A stretch of DNA of 64,000 nt from Lasiodiplodia sp. COLG20 (Eukaryota; Ascomycota; Dothideomycetes; Botryosphaeriales; Botryosphaeriaceae), in NCBI GenBank assembly GCA_009801085.1, contig VNWV01000001.1, forward strand, positions 7,130,001 to 7,194,000, read 5' to 3'. Both the position numbers and the translations under genes were made by a program. The number at the start of each line of letters is the position of its first letter. Positions within the stretch are counted from its first letter, which is position 1. The notes under the pieces were generated by a model. The model was not told the DNA's origin. It saw only the letters and a program-made list of their open reading frames with translations, and searched no databases. Positions 11,951 to 23,379 of the stretch are shown one piece after another.

Positions 11951-12662
11951 GGTTGTCTGAGATGAGAGGCTACAATGGCGTACTGGATCAAGCTATCCGG
12001 TCGGGGAGAAAGCAACCTTTTACACATGAGGCTTGAGGTACGGGCCGCCTCAGGAGAGCTAAGACTTCCGGGGGCTGCATCATGCAGTTCCACTTACGCA
12101 AGGCACCTGCCATAGAGGCGGTAAGACGTCTATTCGAAAATAGACCTATCATAAGGCTGTGTGGAGATCCGCTATACCCGCAACATGATGTGTGCAGCAC
12201 GGCATGCCGCCACATCGGGCTTTGGAGCCTATTCTAGGCCGTGGCTGAGCCTCCACCAACTAGTGGATAAATCGACGGGCTCCGCAATGCCAGTGCTTTG
12301 GGGGCGGAAAAGCGGGCGGAGCGGCCCCCATGGTCCTAGCTCTGCTTACGCCAAGCCCGTCGATATAAAGGCTTGAATCCCGCAAATAATACCAGGCCGT
12401 TGGGAGCTCGGGCGTGTTGCGCTTTTTTTTTTCCTCGACGCGAACGTAACTTGAGCCTCATAATGTGGAGATTAGCCGGAGGGAGCGAGTGTGATGCAAA
12501 AAAGAAAATCCACACTTAACTCAAAACGGCATCTGGGGGCCTAAAGCCACACCACTTAGTACTTAGTCACCTACCTAGTCTATCTATAGACACTGTCACG
12601 AGCACGGGAAATAATTTACATTTTAGCATCCCGTCCCAGCAACGGGACGGAGCGTGTTGCCG
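11951..12662. promoter_or_regulatory. Divergent promoter gap, S41 peptidase and NACHT gene
   Basis: About 0.7 kb separates the two divergent start codons. It holds a poly-T run near 12425 and TATA-like sequence (CGATATAAAG near 12360). No open frame here has a recognisable motif. Confidence 0.4.
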
Positions 12663-14393
12663 ATGGATTTGCACCCTGGAAAAATGCACCCTGCATTACG
12701 CGAGAGATGCGCGTTACCCGTCGACCTCTACGAGAGGGCCCTTTCCTGGTATTTCGACAGCGAGGAGTTCAACTGTTGGTTGAAGAAGGATCGAACATGG
12801 CACCTGCGGTGTCCTGGTGGGCCCGGCTCGGGTAAGGTCTGTTGATGTCGACTCCAAAACCAGAAGCAAAAGCCGTTCTAATTCGGTCACTAGACTACGC
12901 TAGCGGCACTGGCCTCTGACTTTCTACGCAAGCGATTTGAGAGCAAGCCTGACGTTGCAGTCGCTTCGGTCTTTGTCGTTGCCGACGTCGATGATAGCGG
13001 TGGAGACGCAGCAGCGTTTGTGGAGAGCGTCCTGGCCAGCCTCTGCCGTCAATTTCGCAGGGATACCGGTGCCAATGCTTGCGTGGCGGACGAAATTTAC
13101 CGCGCATACGTGGCGGTGTGCGAACGCGGTGATAGGTTCTCTCGTCGCATCAAACTCCTGCGGAAGGCACTGTACGCTCGCCTGTTGAGCCTCGATCAGG
13201 CCTTCCTGATTGTCGACGATTTTGACCGTTGCGGTGATGCCATCGAAATCTTTTTCGAGGACGAATTCGCCAGACTTCGCAGGCACGGCCTGAAGATTTT
13301 CGTTACCTCACGCATCGTGTTCCAGCGGACCGAGCATAACGTCTGGTGTGACACTGTCGATGCGGATGAAGAACCATGCCCCAGCCGTGGAATCAGCGTC
13401 TACTGGAAGTGTAAGAAGTGCTACTTGAACGGGGATGAAAATGATTATGTCATCTGCGAACAGTGCATGATGCGAGGTGAGGGCTGCAAGACTTGGTAAG
13501 CCTTCCAACGAAAATGAGCACACAAAAGCCTTGCTAACAAACATGAACATAGTGGACCAGGATCCGAGCTCTACGAGCCATATTCCTACCTCGAACTAGA
13601 CCTCTCCATCGACCAGGACATCGCCACAGACTTCACCTGCTGGAGCCTCGAAGCCGAGCACGGCGACCTCGGCCTCGACACAGACAACGACAACAAGCCC
13701 CCTCTATCCGCCCTCGGGCGCGTGCTGGTCAACCGCGGCGGGCCCGGGGTGATACGGGACCTGGTCGAGTCGATCGCGAACGACGCGATGAACAACCTGA
13801 CCTTCGCCAAGCTGCGGCTCGACACGATCCGCGCCGCGCAGTCCATCGATACGGTGCTCAGGGTCGGCGACCGCTTGCCCGCGAACCGCATCGCCATGTT
13901 CAGCGCCGCCATCAAGCGCATCGCGGCGCAGCCGCAGCCGCAGAGCCGGCTGGGCTTGACGGCCATCTCGGCGGCGGCGAATCACTTCAACGGCAAGCCG
14001 TTCAGGGAGTTGGAACGCGAACTGCAAAGGGTCGTTCCACGAAGTGGCGATCACGGCTCCCGGCATTACACGGTGCAGGAGGTGCTGAAGGCGGCGGGCG
14101 GATTTCTGGTGCTCGACAACTCGACGGATCAGGTTGTGGCGCCGTACCATGAGTCATTTTTCTTGTACGTGATGGAAAAGTACGACGAGCTGCTCGTGTG
14201 GACGCACGGAGACTTGCGCTATGCCATGCCGCCGAGGTCGAAGACGATGGCGCAGTTGGGCGCGCAGAACCACGTCAAACGAGCGCCGAAGGGCCGTGGA
14301 GCTGCGAGGAAAGACTTCAAAGACGTGGCTCCGCGTGTGCCGCTGGACTTCAACAAGATGAAGCTGCGCAGGCAAGGGACAAGCATATTCTGA
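12663..14393 (+). CDS. NACHT-like P-loop NTPase with internal ZZ-like zinc module
   Basis: Exons 12663-12836, 12894-13495 and 13553-14393 give 538 aa. The first intron splits the P-loop exactly: CPGGPGSGK ends exon 1 and TTLAALASDF opens exon 2. A Walker B-like AFLIVDDFD is at about residues 161-169, and IFVTSRIVF follows as sensor 1. A zinc module then reads WKCKKCYLNG...ICEQCMMRGEGCKTC, a ZZ-type Cys pattern, and spans the second intron. The winged-helix-like part ends in a basic tail (KRAPKGRGAARKDFK). The first in-frame ATG after a TAG at 12624 is used, so only about 50 residues precede the P-loop; there is no N-terminal effector domain and no C-terminal ankyrin, WD or TPR repeats, unlike most fungal NLRs. 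The first donor (GTCTGT) is unusual but is forced by the P-loop. The role as a non-self-recognition NTPase is inferred. Confidence 0.75.
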
Positions 14394-14684
14394 GTGCCTG
14401 AGATAAGTCATTCGATGACTGCATAGACTGCTTGAGATTTAGACGAAAGGAGCGTACCTATTTTTACTTCCGGCCCCCACTTGGGCGATCAGATGAGTTC
14501 CGGCCCCCAACGTGGCTACACGGCATGCGGTCAGCATTTAACGTCTGTGCAGCCGCCTTCCGCGTGACTACATTTGCTCGACTGACACCCCAATTTGTAT
14601 TTGGGCATCTGTAGATTGATTTTGCAGGAGCTTCCCAGAAGAAATCCCAGCAAGCGTGCACTGTTGCTATTAGTTTGACTCTCG

Positions 14685-17475
14685 ATGTTTTGCAAGCACT
14701 GCAGGGAATCCGTCCTCGAGTCGACGCAAAGATGGGCCTATCACCACAAGACTTACCAAGACCTTAAGGCGAGTGCTGTCGCAGAAGAGCCATGTGCATT
14801 CTGCCGTGTGCTGTATGAGGACGTACGTTTGGCCGCCGAGGCCTTCGACGAGCCGCTCTATCGATGGAGCATCACCAGGCCAGCGGCCATTCGGGAGAGC
14901 CAAGAACCCGTAGTCATCACCTTCAGACCGACCCGGCCTATCAAAATCGCGACACGGACCGACAACATACGCGAGGAATTCCCGCAGGAAAGGGAATTCT
15001 ACATGTACCCAGAAAGTGGTGAGAAGCAATAAAAAAACGAGATCGAGAAGAGAAAAACGCAAAAGAACCTGTAACTTACGCACCCCTCCTCCCAGACCTC
15101 ACCTCCCTCCTTCCCTCCTCGCCCCTCGGCCCAAGCACAAACTCCACCCAATCATGGGCCCAAGTCTCCCACTGGATGCAAACCTGCCTCTCGTCCCACC
15201 CCCGCTGCAACCCCCACCGCGGCCCCGACAGCTTCGTCCCGACCCGCCTCCTCGACGTTCAGCACCCACTCCCGGGCTACATCGGCCTCGTCGAAACCAA
15301 ATCGCACCCGGCCTTCACCTCCACCTCCTCCCCCTCCTCCCCCCCACCCGTCTACTGCACCCTCAGCCACTGCTGGGGCCCCTCCCCCTCCTTCCTCCGT
15401 CTCCGCGCCAGCAACCTCAGCGCCTTCCTGCGCTCCGGCATCCGCATCGGCGACCTGGGCAACGTGAACTTCGCGCACGCGGTCGAGGCGTGCCGGCGGC
15501 TGGGCGTGCGGTGGCTGTGGATAGACTCTTTGTGCATCGTGCAGCACTGGGTTGATGGGGATGAGGCGCCGCCCGACGACGCGGCGCACCGCGCGCTCGA
15601 GGAGGCCGACTGGCACCACGAGGCGCCGTTCATGCACCAGGTGTATCGGAATTCGTATTGTAATATCGCGGCGGCGGATTCGGCGGATGCGGAGGGGGGG
15701 TTGTTTAGGGAGAGGAGGGGGGAGGGGAAGGACGGCGGTGGTGGTGGGGGGAGTGTGACGTATAAGGCGGCGAGGGGGGAGAAGGATGCGGTGTTTGGGG
15801 ATAGGACGTGGCGGGTCGTGTCGGGGGATATATGGCAGACGGAGCTGCTGGGGACGCCGTTGTATGCGAGGGCGTGGGTGTTCCAAGGTGAGTTAAGCTT
15901 TCCCAGCTGTTCGGATGGTCGACTTCCCATAGGGGTTGAAAGAGAGAGAGATAGACCAACACCAAACCCCAACCCACTAACCCCCCACCACCAGAACGCA
16001 TGCTCTCCCCGCGCCTCCTCCACTTCACCGCCCACCAACTCTTCTGGGACTGCGCCACGCTGAGCGCCTGCGAGTCCTTCCCCCACGGCCTCCCGCAACC
16101 GCTCGACGCCCCCGCCGTCACGGACCGGCACTGGCGCGCCCGCCTCCTGCAAGCCTCATCCTCCTCGAACAACGCAGACCACCAAAAAATGCGCGACACC
16201 ATCAACGCGCCCCTCGCCACCGCCACCGACATCTCCCTCGAGCAGTTCTGGCACACGGCCGTCTCGTCCTACACGCGGTGCGCGCTGACGCGCTCGTCCG
16301 ACCGCGCCGTCGCCGTCTGGGGCGTCGCCAAGCCCTTCCGCGACAGCATGCTGCGCGAGCGCTACGCGTACGGCTTGTGGGAGCGTGGGCTGGAGGAGCA
16401 GTTGGCTTGGAAGTTGGAGAACGTTCCTCTGCCCACTCGCACCACCACCACGGTGGAAACGACGAACGCTAATAAACTGAGACCGACGCACGCCGGCCCC
16501 GCCTCCGCACAGCCGCCGAATCCGTTCCCGTCCTGGTCCTGGATGGCGGCGGCGGATGCAGGCGGGCCCGTCGTGCTGGCGGACAGGCTGCCGGGGCGGC
16601 GGTCGTACATGGTCAAGGCGCATGATGGGAAGAGCGTCGTCGCGTTCGAGCTCGCGGCCGGGTTCCGCGCGCAGCGGGTGCAGGCTGAGACAAAGTTCGG
16701 GACGTGGGAGGAGCAGTTTGGGGAGTGGGATAAGCGGATGGCGGAGATAGAGAAGCATGAAGAGTGGAGGCGGAGGATGGTGGTGGTCGCCAAGGGCCCG
16801 GCGGTAAGAGGGTCTGGGCGCGGGTTGGGGAGGATTGGAGAGGAGGAGGAGGATGAGGGGGGCGAGGGAGAGAGGGAGGTAGATGAGGAAGAGGAAGCGG
16901 AGAAGCTGAGGGACGAGCATCCGCAGTTGGCGTCCAACTCGATTGCGCTGTATGGCTACGTTAGCCGCGCGCGGGGCGTATATGATGCGGAGAGGGAGGA
17001 TTACAGACTTGAGATCGAGGGGTGGGAAGAGGATCAGTACCGGGTAGAGGCCTTTCCTGACATGGTCCTCGAGCACGGTGCCGTGGTCTATTTTATGGTA
17101 CTGGCTGCCACTGCTGAAGTCTTCGAGGAGGGCTGGGGAGACGACTACGACGAGGACAACGAGTATGATGAAGATGAGGACAATGAAGACGAGGAAGATG
17201 AGGTCATTGAGGTTGTCGAGGCCGTCGAGGACGCCGAGGATGCCGAGAATGCTGGGGAGGATGACGACGACTGTGCTGCTGAAGAGTTAGACCCTTTGTG
17301 CGATGGAGTCGGTATCATACTTCAGCCTGCCGAAGGGGAGAATCACTTCCGCCGCATAGGCGCTTTGCGTTTCCAAGCGACGCAAAAGATAATGGAGTCA
17401 ACCTATTGCCAGGTAGACACGGAGGATCTCAAAGGGTGTGATGAAGAAAGGAAATACAAAATCTGGTTGGATTGA
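14685..17475 (+). CDS. HET-domain protein (heterokaryon incompatibility type)
   Basis: Exons 14685-15018, 15096-15887 and 15995-17475 give 868 aa. The N-terminus has the CKHC...CAFC pair common in fungal HET proteins. HET motifs follow: YCTLSHCWG at about residues 198-206, WLWIDSLCIVQ at about 252-262, the QVYRNSYCNIAAADS segment, and RAWVFQERMLSPRLLHF, which is rebuilt exactly across the second intron (GTGAGT donor, CACCACCAG acceptor). The C-terminal half has PSWSWMAA and a very acidic stretch (DDYDEDNEYDEDED...). HET domains are TIR-like in fold and trigger cell death in allorecognition; which partner this one answers to cannot be told. It lies 291 bp downstream of the NACHT gene on the same strand. 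No stop or frameshift is seen. Confidence 0.9.
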
Positions 17476-17847
17476 CGATGAAATTGGAAATGTAGCCTAT
17501 AGATGTTAGAGATAGAGAAAAGAAGCCACCTGCACGGAAACAGACTTACTAGCCCATTACTCTAATGCGTCAGAAGGATGACGTAGTGCTGCATGTATAT
17601 CAGCGCTTTACCCAGAACCATCTGTAAAAAAACAAAAAAATCCGTGCCACTGTCCCGAAATGTAAAAGCAAACGGTGTCTGAGCAACATTCTCTTCCCTC
17701 CTCATTACTATTCTCTAACTCCTTTTAGGAATTTCCGGCGCTCTGTTCCCCTCCTGATTCTATTCTCTGCAGCCGGCCTTCCAAACATGATTCTTTTTAT
17801 TTTTTTTTTTCAATTCTCTCACTCCCGTGTTGCCCATTCTCCCCTCC
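17476..17847. other. Short gap between convergent HET and DUF4334 genes
   Basis: This holds the 3' ends of two convergent genes, with A and T runs near 17625-17640 and 17797-17810. No gene is seen. Confidence 0.4.
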
Positions 17848-18642
17848 TCACTTCCTAACCCAAAAGTAATACGGTCCCGCATCCCTCAAATTCTTCTCCT
17901 TCGCCTCCAGCAGAGCCATGAGCGTGTTATCCGAAACGCGGCGGAAATGGTCGATGATTGGATAGCAGTCGAAAATGAGACTGGTCGAGACGACGCCATT
18001 GAACTTGAGTTCGCGGAGCTGTGCATGTCCACGGGTCACTATGGCTGCGAATGTGATAGAGAATGAAATGATTATGAAAGTAAAGAGATGAGTATTGAAT
18101 CATTGGCCGAAGACTGAAATGAAGAAAAATGGATCATGAAATCGTGCTCCTCGTGCAGAGTATATGGAAAAATACTACGACGAGAAAGCCGAAGCATAGC
18201 ACGGGGGAAAGATTCTGTCTGACGAGACGTGGAACCAAAATAACGACGCCCTAAGATGAATATGAAAGATCGAACCGACCCACATAACCAAGATTAAAAG
18301 AGAGAGAGAGAGAGAAAGCAATCAACATACCTGCGCACCCCCCCAATACGAACTCACAACCCTCTTCCCATCATCCGTCCAGCTCATAACCGGCAACACC
18401 TCGTCCACACTCTTCACCACCATCCCCGCCCACCGGTAATTCTCGAGCATGGCGTGGCACGGGTGCATGGGCGCCGTCGGCTCGGCGCGCGGGTCGTCCG
18501 TGTCCGACGGGCTGTAGAAGTCGCCGCCCGACCAGTCGCCCAGCAGGTCCGCCGGAGCGATCGGCTCCAGCGCGTCGAACAGCGACGACAGCTCGCGCAC
18601 CGACGGCGCCCCGCCCTCTTCGATCAGCTGTAGGATGCGCAT
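17848..18642 (-). CDS. GXWXG/DUF4334 domain protein
   Basis: Exons on the minus strand, 18642-18331 and 18018-17848, give at least 160 aa. The first exon has LLGDWSGGDF, the GxWxG box, then HPCHAMLENYRWAGMVVKSVDEVLPVM. The second has LRELKFNGVVSTSLIFDCYPIIDHFRRVSDNTLM, the DUF4334 half. The join WGGAQ|LRELKF keeps phase 0 and matches the family order. The intron is 312 bp, long for this window, and contains an AG repeat. The start is uncertain. I give the first Met that fits the family (MRILQLIEEGG), but CCAACAG at 18651-18657 could be an acceptor for a further upstream exon. The open frame running back to 19122 is Pro/Leu/Phe-rich and looks like leader sequence. The biochemical function of the family is not known to me. 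Confidence 0.75.
18299..18316. repeat. AG dinucleotide microsatellite in an intron
   Basis: About nine AG units lie in the long intron of the DUF4334 gene, close to its donor site (minus strand). It is a simple slippage repeat. Confidence 0.85.
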
Positions 18643-21600
18643 TTCCGGGCTGTTGGTAACAGGCGCGCTTCCCGGCGCGAGCCTTTTTTTGCTTTTCCGC
18701 AGCAACCAACCGGGGAGGGGGAGGCTGCAGGAAAGCAAAAAAAGGAGCCGGGGTGCGTGGTTAGCCAGGGTGTGCCTTGCTGGGTGTTTGTTTGGAGAAA
18801 GAAGGGGAAAAAAAAGAAGGGGAGGACGAGTGGGGAGTACGGGTGGGGCACGCGGTGTGTTATTTTGGGTTACGCGGGGGGAGATGATGTGTTCGGGGAA
18901 GACGGGAATCAAGGGAAGAGAGTCAGGGGTGCGATGGGGCACGAGTGATTCATGTGGTGGGTTGAGGTGTGGAGGTAGTTCCGGGGATGGTGGGCGGGTG
19001 CTCGAAGAAGGGAAAAAATAACCAAAAAAGCAAAAAAGCAAAAACAAAAACACGGGCAAGCTACAAGGTGTTTGGGTCGACCCACGAATCCATGGCTGGT
19101 GCGGTAAACAATTGAGTGACACACGGCAGCGCTTTTTGACAATAGCAATTGCTTTCTCTCTCGCTCTCCGTCTAGTGGTAGTAGCGGGGGTTCTCGAAGT
19201 TCAGCCCTGGGGTGTCGTGGCTTCGGTTCGGCGCGAGCTGGAGCAACAGGCGTGCAGCGAACGGCGGCGGCAGCGGGAATTCGGCTCGTGTAGCGTGTGT
19301 GGGCTGTATGTAGATTGTATGCAGGCGCAGGCCCCGCTTACGTGCATAAAGTCTGGGGAAGAGGGGGAAAAAGTAGCAGGCAGAAAAAGAAAACAAAAAA
19401 TGGGCAGTGCGGAAGAAAGTTCCTTGAAAAACCCTGTCGACCAGTGGGAAGTTTGCGAAAAAACCAGAAGTTGCTGGAGCTGGCGTGCGCGATCTCCTCT
19501 CTTTTCTACTCGTGACCCCTCTAAGAAAAAAAGGATGAAAAGGTTCCGCTGGGTTGGTAACTGGAGGCTTTTCCGGGCGGATACCGTTTCAGGGTCACGT
19601 TTCTCTCTTGGTGGAAGAGCGAATGAAGCCCGGTCCCGGGGCGTGTGGCGGGTTGGTCCTGGTGCCTGGCTGCCGGGCGAGGGAGGCACACGAACAAATG
19701 GGACGGGTGGGGTGGGGGGGAAGGGAGGAGAGTTGGTTGCGCGGACCCCCCGGCGGCACGGGTTGGCGCGGCCGTTGTGACTTCGTCGCGTGGTAAATTC
19801 GCCGATGCATAGCCGATTGCGTTAGCTACGGTTGACTAGCTCGGGCCCTGCCAATAGCATCCCCAAGCTTCCTCCTTGCTGGTCGAACAATGGCGTCGTA
19901 TTGACTCCTCCCCTTCTACCTCTCCCTGCGCCGTAAGGAACCGGCCGGCCAGCCACCTGGCGAGTCAGGATTGGACGGCCGGCCGGCAGGCGATATCGGC
20001 CCGGCGGAGCTCGCTCCTTAGCGAAGGTGGAGAACTTAGCCACTGCTTTGGGAATGTGGCATGTTTTTCGACTCGGGCCTGTGGCGCAGGCGTTGAAGCT
20101 CCTCGCGGAATCATGTCGAATAAGGCCAGCCAGACGTCCATCCATCCATTTCCCGAATTGGCAAATGCCCCCAGCACCACCACCAGGTGCCTGAGGTTCC
20201 CGTTTCGAGCAAGCGGGGTTGCTCGGGAAGCGCGCCCATTCGCCTATTCGAGTCCCGAAAGGGGCGGTTCCTGCCGTGCCAGACGCGCCTCATCCCGCCC
20301 GTTCCCCCCGTGCCGCGTCTGCCATCATTTCGACGGGTCGATCCCGCGGCTGTTCGCCGTCTGAATCGAGATCATATCTGCCGGCCGGCGAAAAGCGCGC
20401 TTATCATTTGACCAGCAATCAAATGAGCGTGATTCAAAACAACGGTCCACTGACAGGGTCCCTTTTGGGCGTGCTGCATATACGTACGCTTTGGGAGGCA
20501 TGCGGCAAAGTGCTAAGCGCGCGCAACTAGCGGTGAAAAGCAAAAGGATGGTGGGGAATAGCAAAGCGCATAATAAAGTCCTCTCGATTGGAAAAGCGGT
20601 CGTCCCAATTGAGTCAGGTGGAGAGAAATTTGATGGTGTAGCTGACTTCTGACCGTATGCAGTTTCTGCTCTATTCGGTTGACATCTTCTCTGCGGCCCG
20701 GGCCCGCGTTCGTATTCGGACCGTGAAGAGAATCCAGACCTTGGCAGAAATGGACCATGTGTGTATGTCAAGGTTAGGATAGAGCTGCTATCAGGAGGTG
20801 GCCCAGGAACCCCGGACGGAGCTGTTTCCGAGACACTAGGGTTTGGTGGACCAAGCTCTGTATACGCAAAGAGGCATTCGTCCAGGCAGCGAATAGTTCT
20901 GAGACCAAAGGTGCACATGAGGACCAGTGCAGATCTTTCCTCGGGCATCAATCAATACCGACAACGCGTCCTGAGTTCCATTAAGGCGTAGCACTTATCC
21001 AAAGTGTCCACTGCGGCGCAGCACATCCCCGGCAAGCAAGTCCACATTCATCAAGGATCGGGGAAGCTCCGGAGACGGATTCCGTCAGAGCATGGGACGT
21101 CGGGAATACTGCGGTTGCGTCTATAAATGATTTCTTATTCCCGTTGGATCGCACGAGAAGTGTTATAGATGACTAACTGGAGTGAATGATTAGTAGAGTT
21201 AATGATTAGTAGTTCAGTTCGATGGTGTAGCACGGACGCTGGCTTCAGTGCGGCTGGATCTCTGCTCTCGGCAAATCGAGCAAGGGCAGCAAGGGTTCCT
21301 TGCAGATGCAACGCTACCGTGCTTGCTTGCCACGGACGCGGCGCTGCTGATCGTTTGGATTGGCGGGGGTCACGGACGCATCTGCATCAGGTGATGTTTT
21401 AGTGGAGAGAGAACAGGGAATGCAGATACGCCGATAGTGGACTACATAGTGGTAGCAACTGCGGCGCAGAACGAAGCCTGTCTCCTGAGCGCGGTCCCTG
21501 ACGTGTAGGTGGTGTCGGAGGTCCCCGCCATATTTCTGCAGCTCAAGTGACCACGCGGTGGCAAGAGGTGTAATGTCTTTCGGAGAGTCGCCTCTGAACA

Positions 21601-22506
21601 TGGTCAAGCCTGAGCGCATGCTCAACAACTTCAGACGTCTGGCAAAAATCCCCGCGGGTATGCGGGAGCGGAGACGGCTCTTTGCGGGATGTGGCTGAAA
21701 ATTCGGCCGATTGTCAGATGATGGAACATGTGAAAACTTCTGGAAGTGCGGAGCAACGGAGACTCCATATGGGGCTCGGCCGAGGAAAAACGTCCAAAAG
21801 CTGTTTGAATGAGAGCGTGCTGATGCGATGAATAGATGTGGGTTGATAGTGATGGTCAAACAAGGCATAGGCGTTCCATCACATCCAGGAGCGGTAGCAA
21901 TCTTGGCGATCAAACCTTATTGGCCGGAAGTCTTTTCGCGTGCAGGCATGTGCCCTACCAAGACCTTAGCCATGCCTATAAGAGATCCCTCTGGACGATT
22001 CCTTCGACCGATGTCAAGCTGTAGCGCGGCCGTGAGACCCAGGACGCGGAAATACTCGGTTACATCCGGCAACGAGCCGAAGCGAAGAGTGGTCGATCGC
22101 TGAGAGGCGGGGTCGTTAATTTATGGGCGACCGGGGACGGTTCGAGCGACGAATGGGCGTGCAGCGAGTAGATCTGACGTTGGGTGTTGTTGAGTGTTGC
22201 GCTTCCCTTGGTGCGCCGCCCTTGCGAGCGGCGCTTTCTCGGGAAGCCGATGCTGAGTCAGCAATATTCCGTCACTATCAACATGCGTCAACACACTTTT
22301 CATCAACAACCAGAGAAAATCAAACATCACCAAACCAAGCGCACTATCAAAAGTGAGGACAATTATATATAGATTGCGGACTCCCGGTCCAATATCTACA
22401 GAAAAAATGGGGAAATTTTCCAGTCGGAGATTTTTTGCCAAACCCTACATGATTCCGTAAGGCAGAAAAGATGCCTGAAGGGCTTCGAACTTTGGAGTGA
22501 AAGCGC
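18643..22506. other. About 3.9 kb without a recognisable gene
   Basis: This lies between the DUF4334 gene and the pectate lyase gene, both on the minus strand. It holds several open frames up to 222 codons (for example 19112-19780 +, 20325-20951 - and 21314-21913 -). None shows a domain, a signal peptide with a credible start, or splice-linked partners. The 19.0-19.8 kb part is purine/pyrimidine-biased, as in fungal promoter leaders, and likely belongs to the upstream region of the DUF4334 gene. Confidence 0.45.
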
Positions 22507-23379
22507 TTAGCAAGCCTGGGCGTCAGCCTCGGTGTACTTGCAAGCGTCGCTGGGGCCAGAGCCGGCCTCCTCGGGCTCGCTGCCGTCGGTGACACCAGTG
22601 TACTCCTGGCAGACAGTGTCGACGCTGGTGGCGCAGGTGTTGGAGATGGTGGCAGTGTCGCCCATGTTGGAGTTGATGCCGACGAGGACCTTGCCGGAGG
22701 TGGCAGTGACACCGTCGACGGTGATGTGACGCTCGGGCATGTCGTCGCAGTTGCCGCAGCTGCGGTAGAACTTGCCGAAGTCCTCGACGAGGAAGCCGGA
22801 GACAGCGAGGGTGCCGCCGCCGTTGTGCTGGAGGACCTTGTCCTCGGCGCCGCGGGCACCACCGCCGATGATGTGGGTGGTGTCGGAGGCGCCCTGCTCC
22901 TTGATGGTGAAGGCGTCCTCACAGACGGCGGTCCACCAGACGTTCTTGAGCGTGCAGCCACCGAAGCAGTGGACACCCTCGATCTGGTCGGCGGCAATGA
23001 TGACGTTGGAGAGGGTGGCGCCCTCCTCGAGCATGAAGACGGCGTCGCTGTCGCCACCCTCGGACTGGCCAGTGCAGTCGACACCACGGCCGAAGGCCTT
23101 CATGCCACCGTCGAAGTTGCCGGTGACGGTCATGGGCTCACTGAGCTGGCTGGTGCCAGAAGAGGCAGGGAAGCCAGAGGCGGCGGCAGTGGCGCCAGGG
23201 GTGACGACAGGGGTAGCGCCAGAGCCGGGAGTGGTGACAGGAGTGGCAGCGGCAGCGGCCAGACGAGCGTTCTGGCGGGCGTTGGGGAAGCCCCAGGCCA
23301 TGCTAGGGTCGCGGGGGACCATGAAGGCGTTGGTGGAGGCAGCCAGGGCGGCGAAGCCGAGAGCAATGGAGTACTGCAT
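22507..23379 (-). CDS. Secreted pectate lyase, polysaccharide lyase family 3
   Basis: A single exon of 290 aa. A signal peptide ([18 protein letters not shown]) is followed by a Thr/Pro/Gly/Ala-rich linker to about residue 75 and then the PL3 parallel beta-helix core. Landmarks are [58 protein letters not shown] and the C-terminal CQEYTGV and [11 protein letters not shown]. Family members cleave polygalacturonate by beta-elimination in a calcium-dependent way outside the cell and are used against plant cell walls. The length is slightly above the usual about 240 aa because of the linker. The ATG at 23379 is preceded in its leader by a CAAA repeat; the longer open frame upstream is leader. No intron or damage is seen. 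Confidence 0.93.
   Translation of the reverse strand: MQYSIALGFAALAASTNAFMVPRDPSMAWGFPNARQNARLAAAAATPVTTPGSGATPVVTPGATAAASGFPASSGTSQLSEPMTVTGNFDGGMKAFGRGVDCTGQSEGGDSDAVFMLEEGATLSNVIIAADQIEGVHCFGGCTLKNVWWTAVCEDAFTIKEQGASDTTHIIGGGARGAEDKVLQHNGGGTLAVSGFLVEDFGKFYRSCGNCDDMPERHITVDGVTATSGKVLVGINSNMGDTATISNTCATSVDTVCQEYTGVTDGSEPEEAGSGPSDACKYTEADAQAC

Noticed and set aside
18322..19122. N-terminal extension of the DUF4334 gene to 266 aa
   Set aside because: The added part is Pro/Leu/Phe/Ser low-complexity and precedes the normal family start, so it is more likely 5' leader.
19112..19780. 222-codon + strand frame
   Set aside because: Composition like random GC-rich DNA, with no motif and competing frames on the other strand.
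20325..20951. 208-codon minus-strand frame
   Set aside because: No domain, no splice partners, unusual amino-acid mix; not supported as a gene.
21314..21913. 199-codon minus-strand frame
   Set aside because: No recognisable motif and no conserved-looking block; chance frame is the simpler reading.
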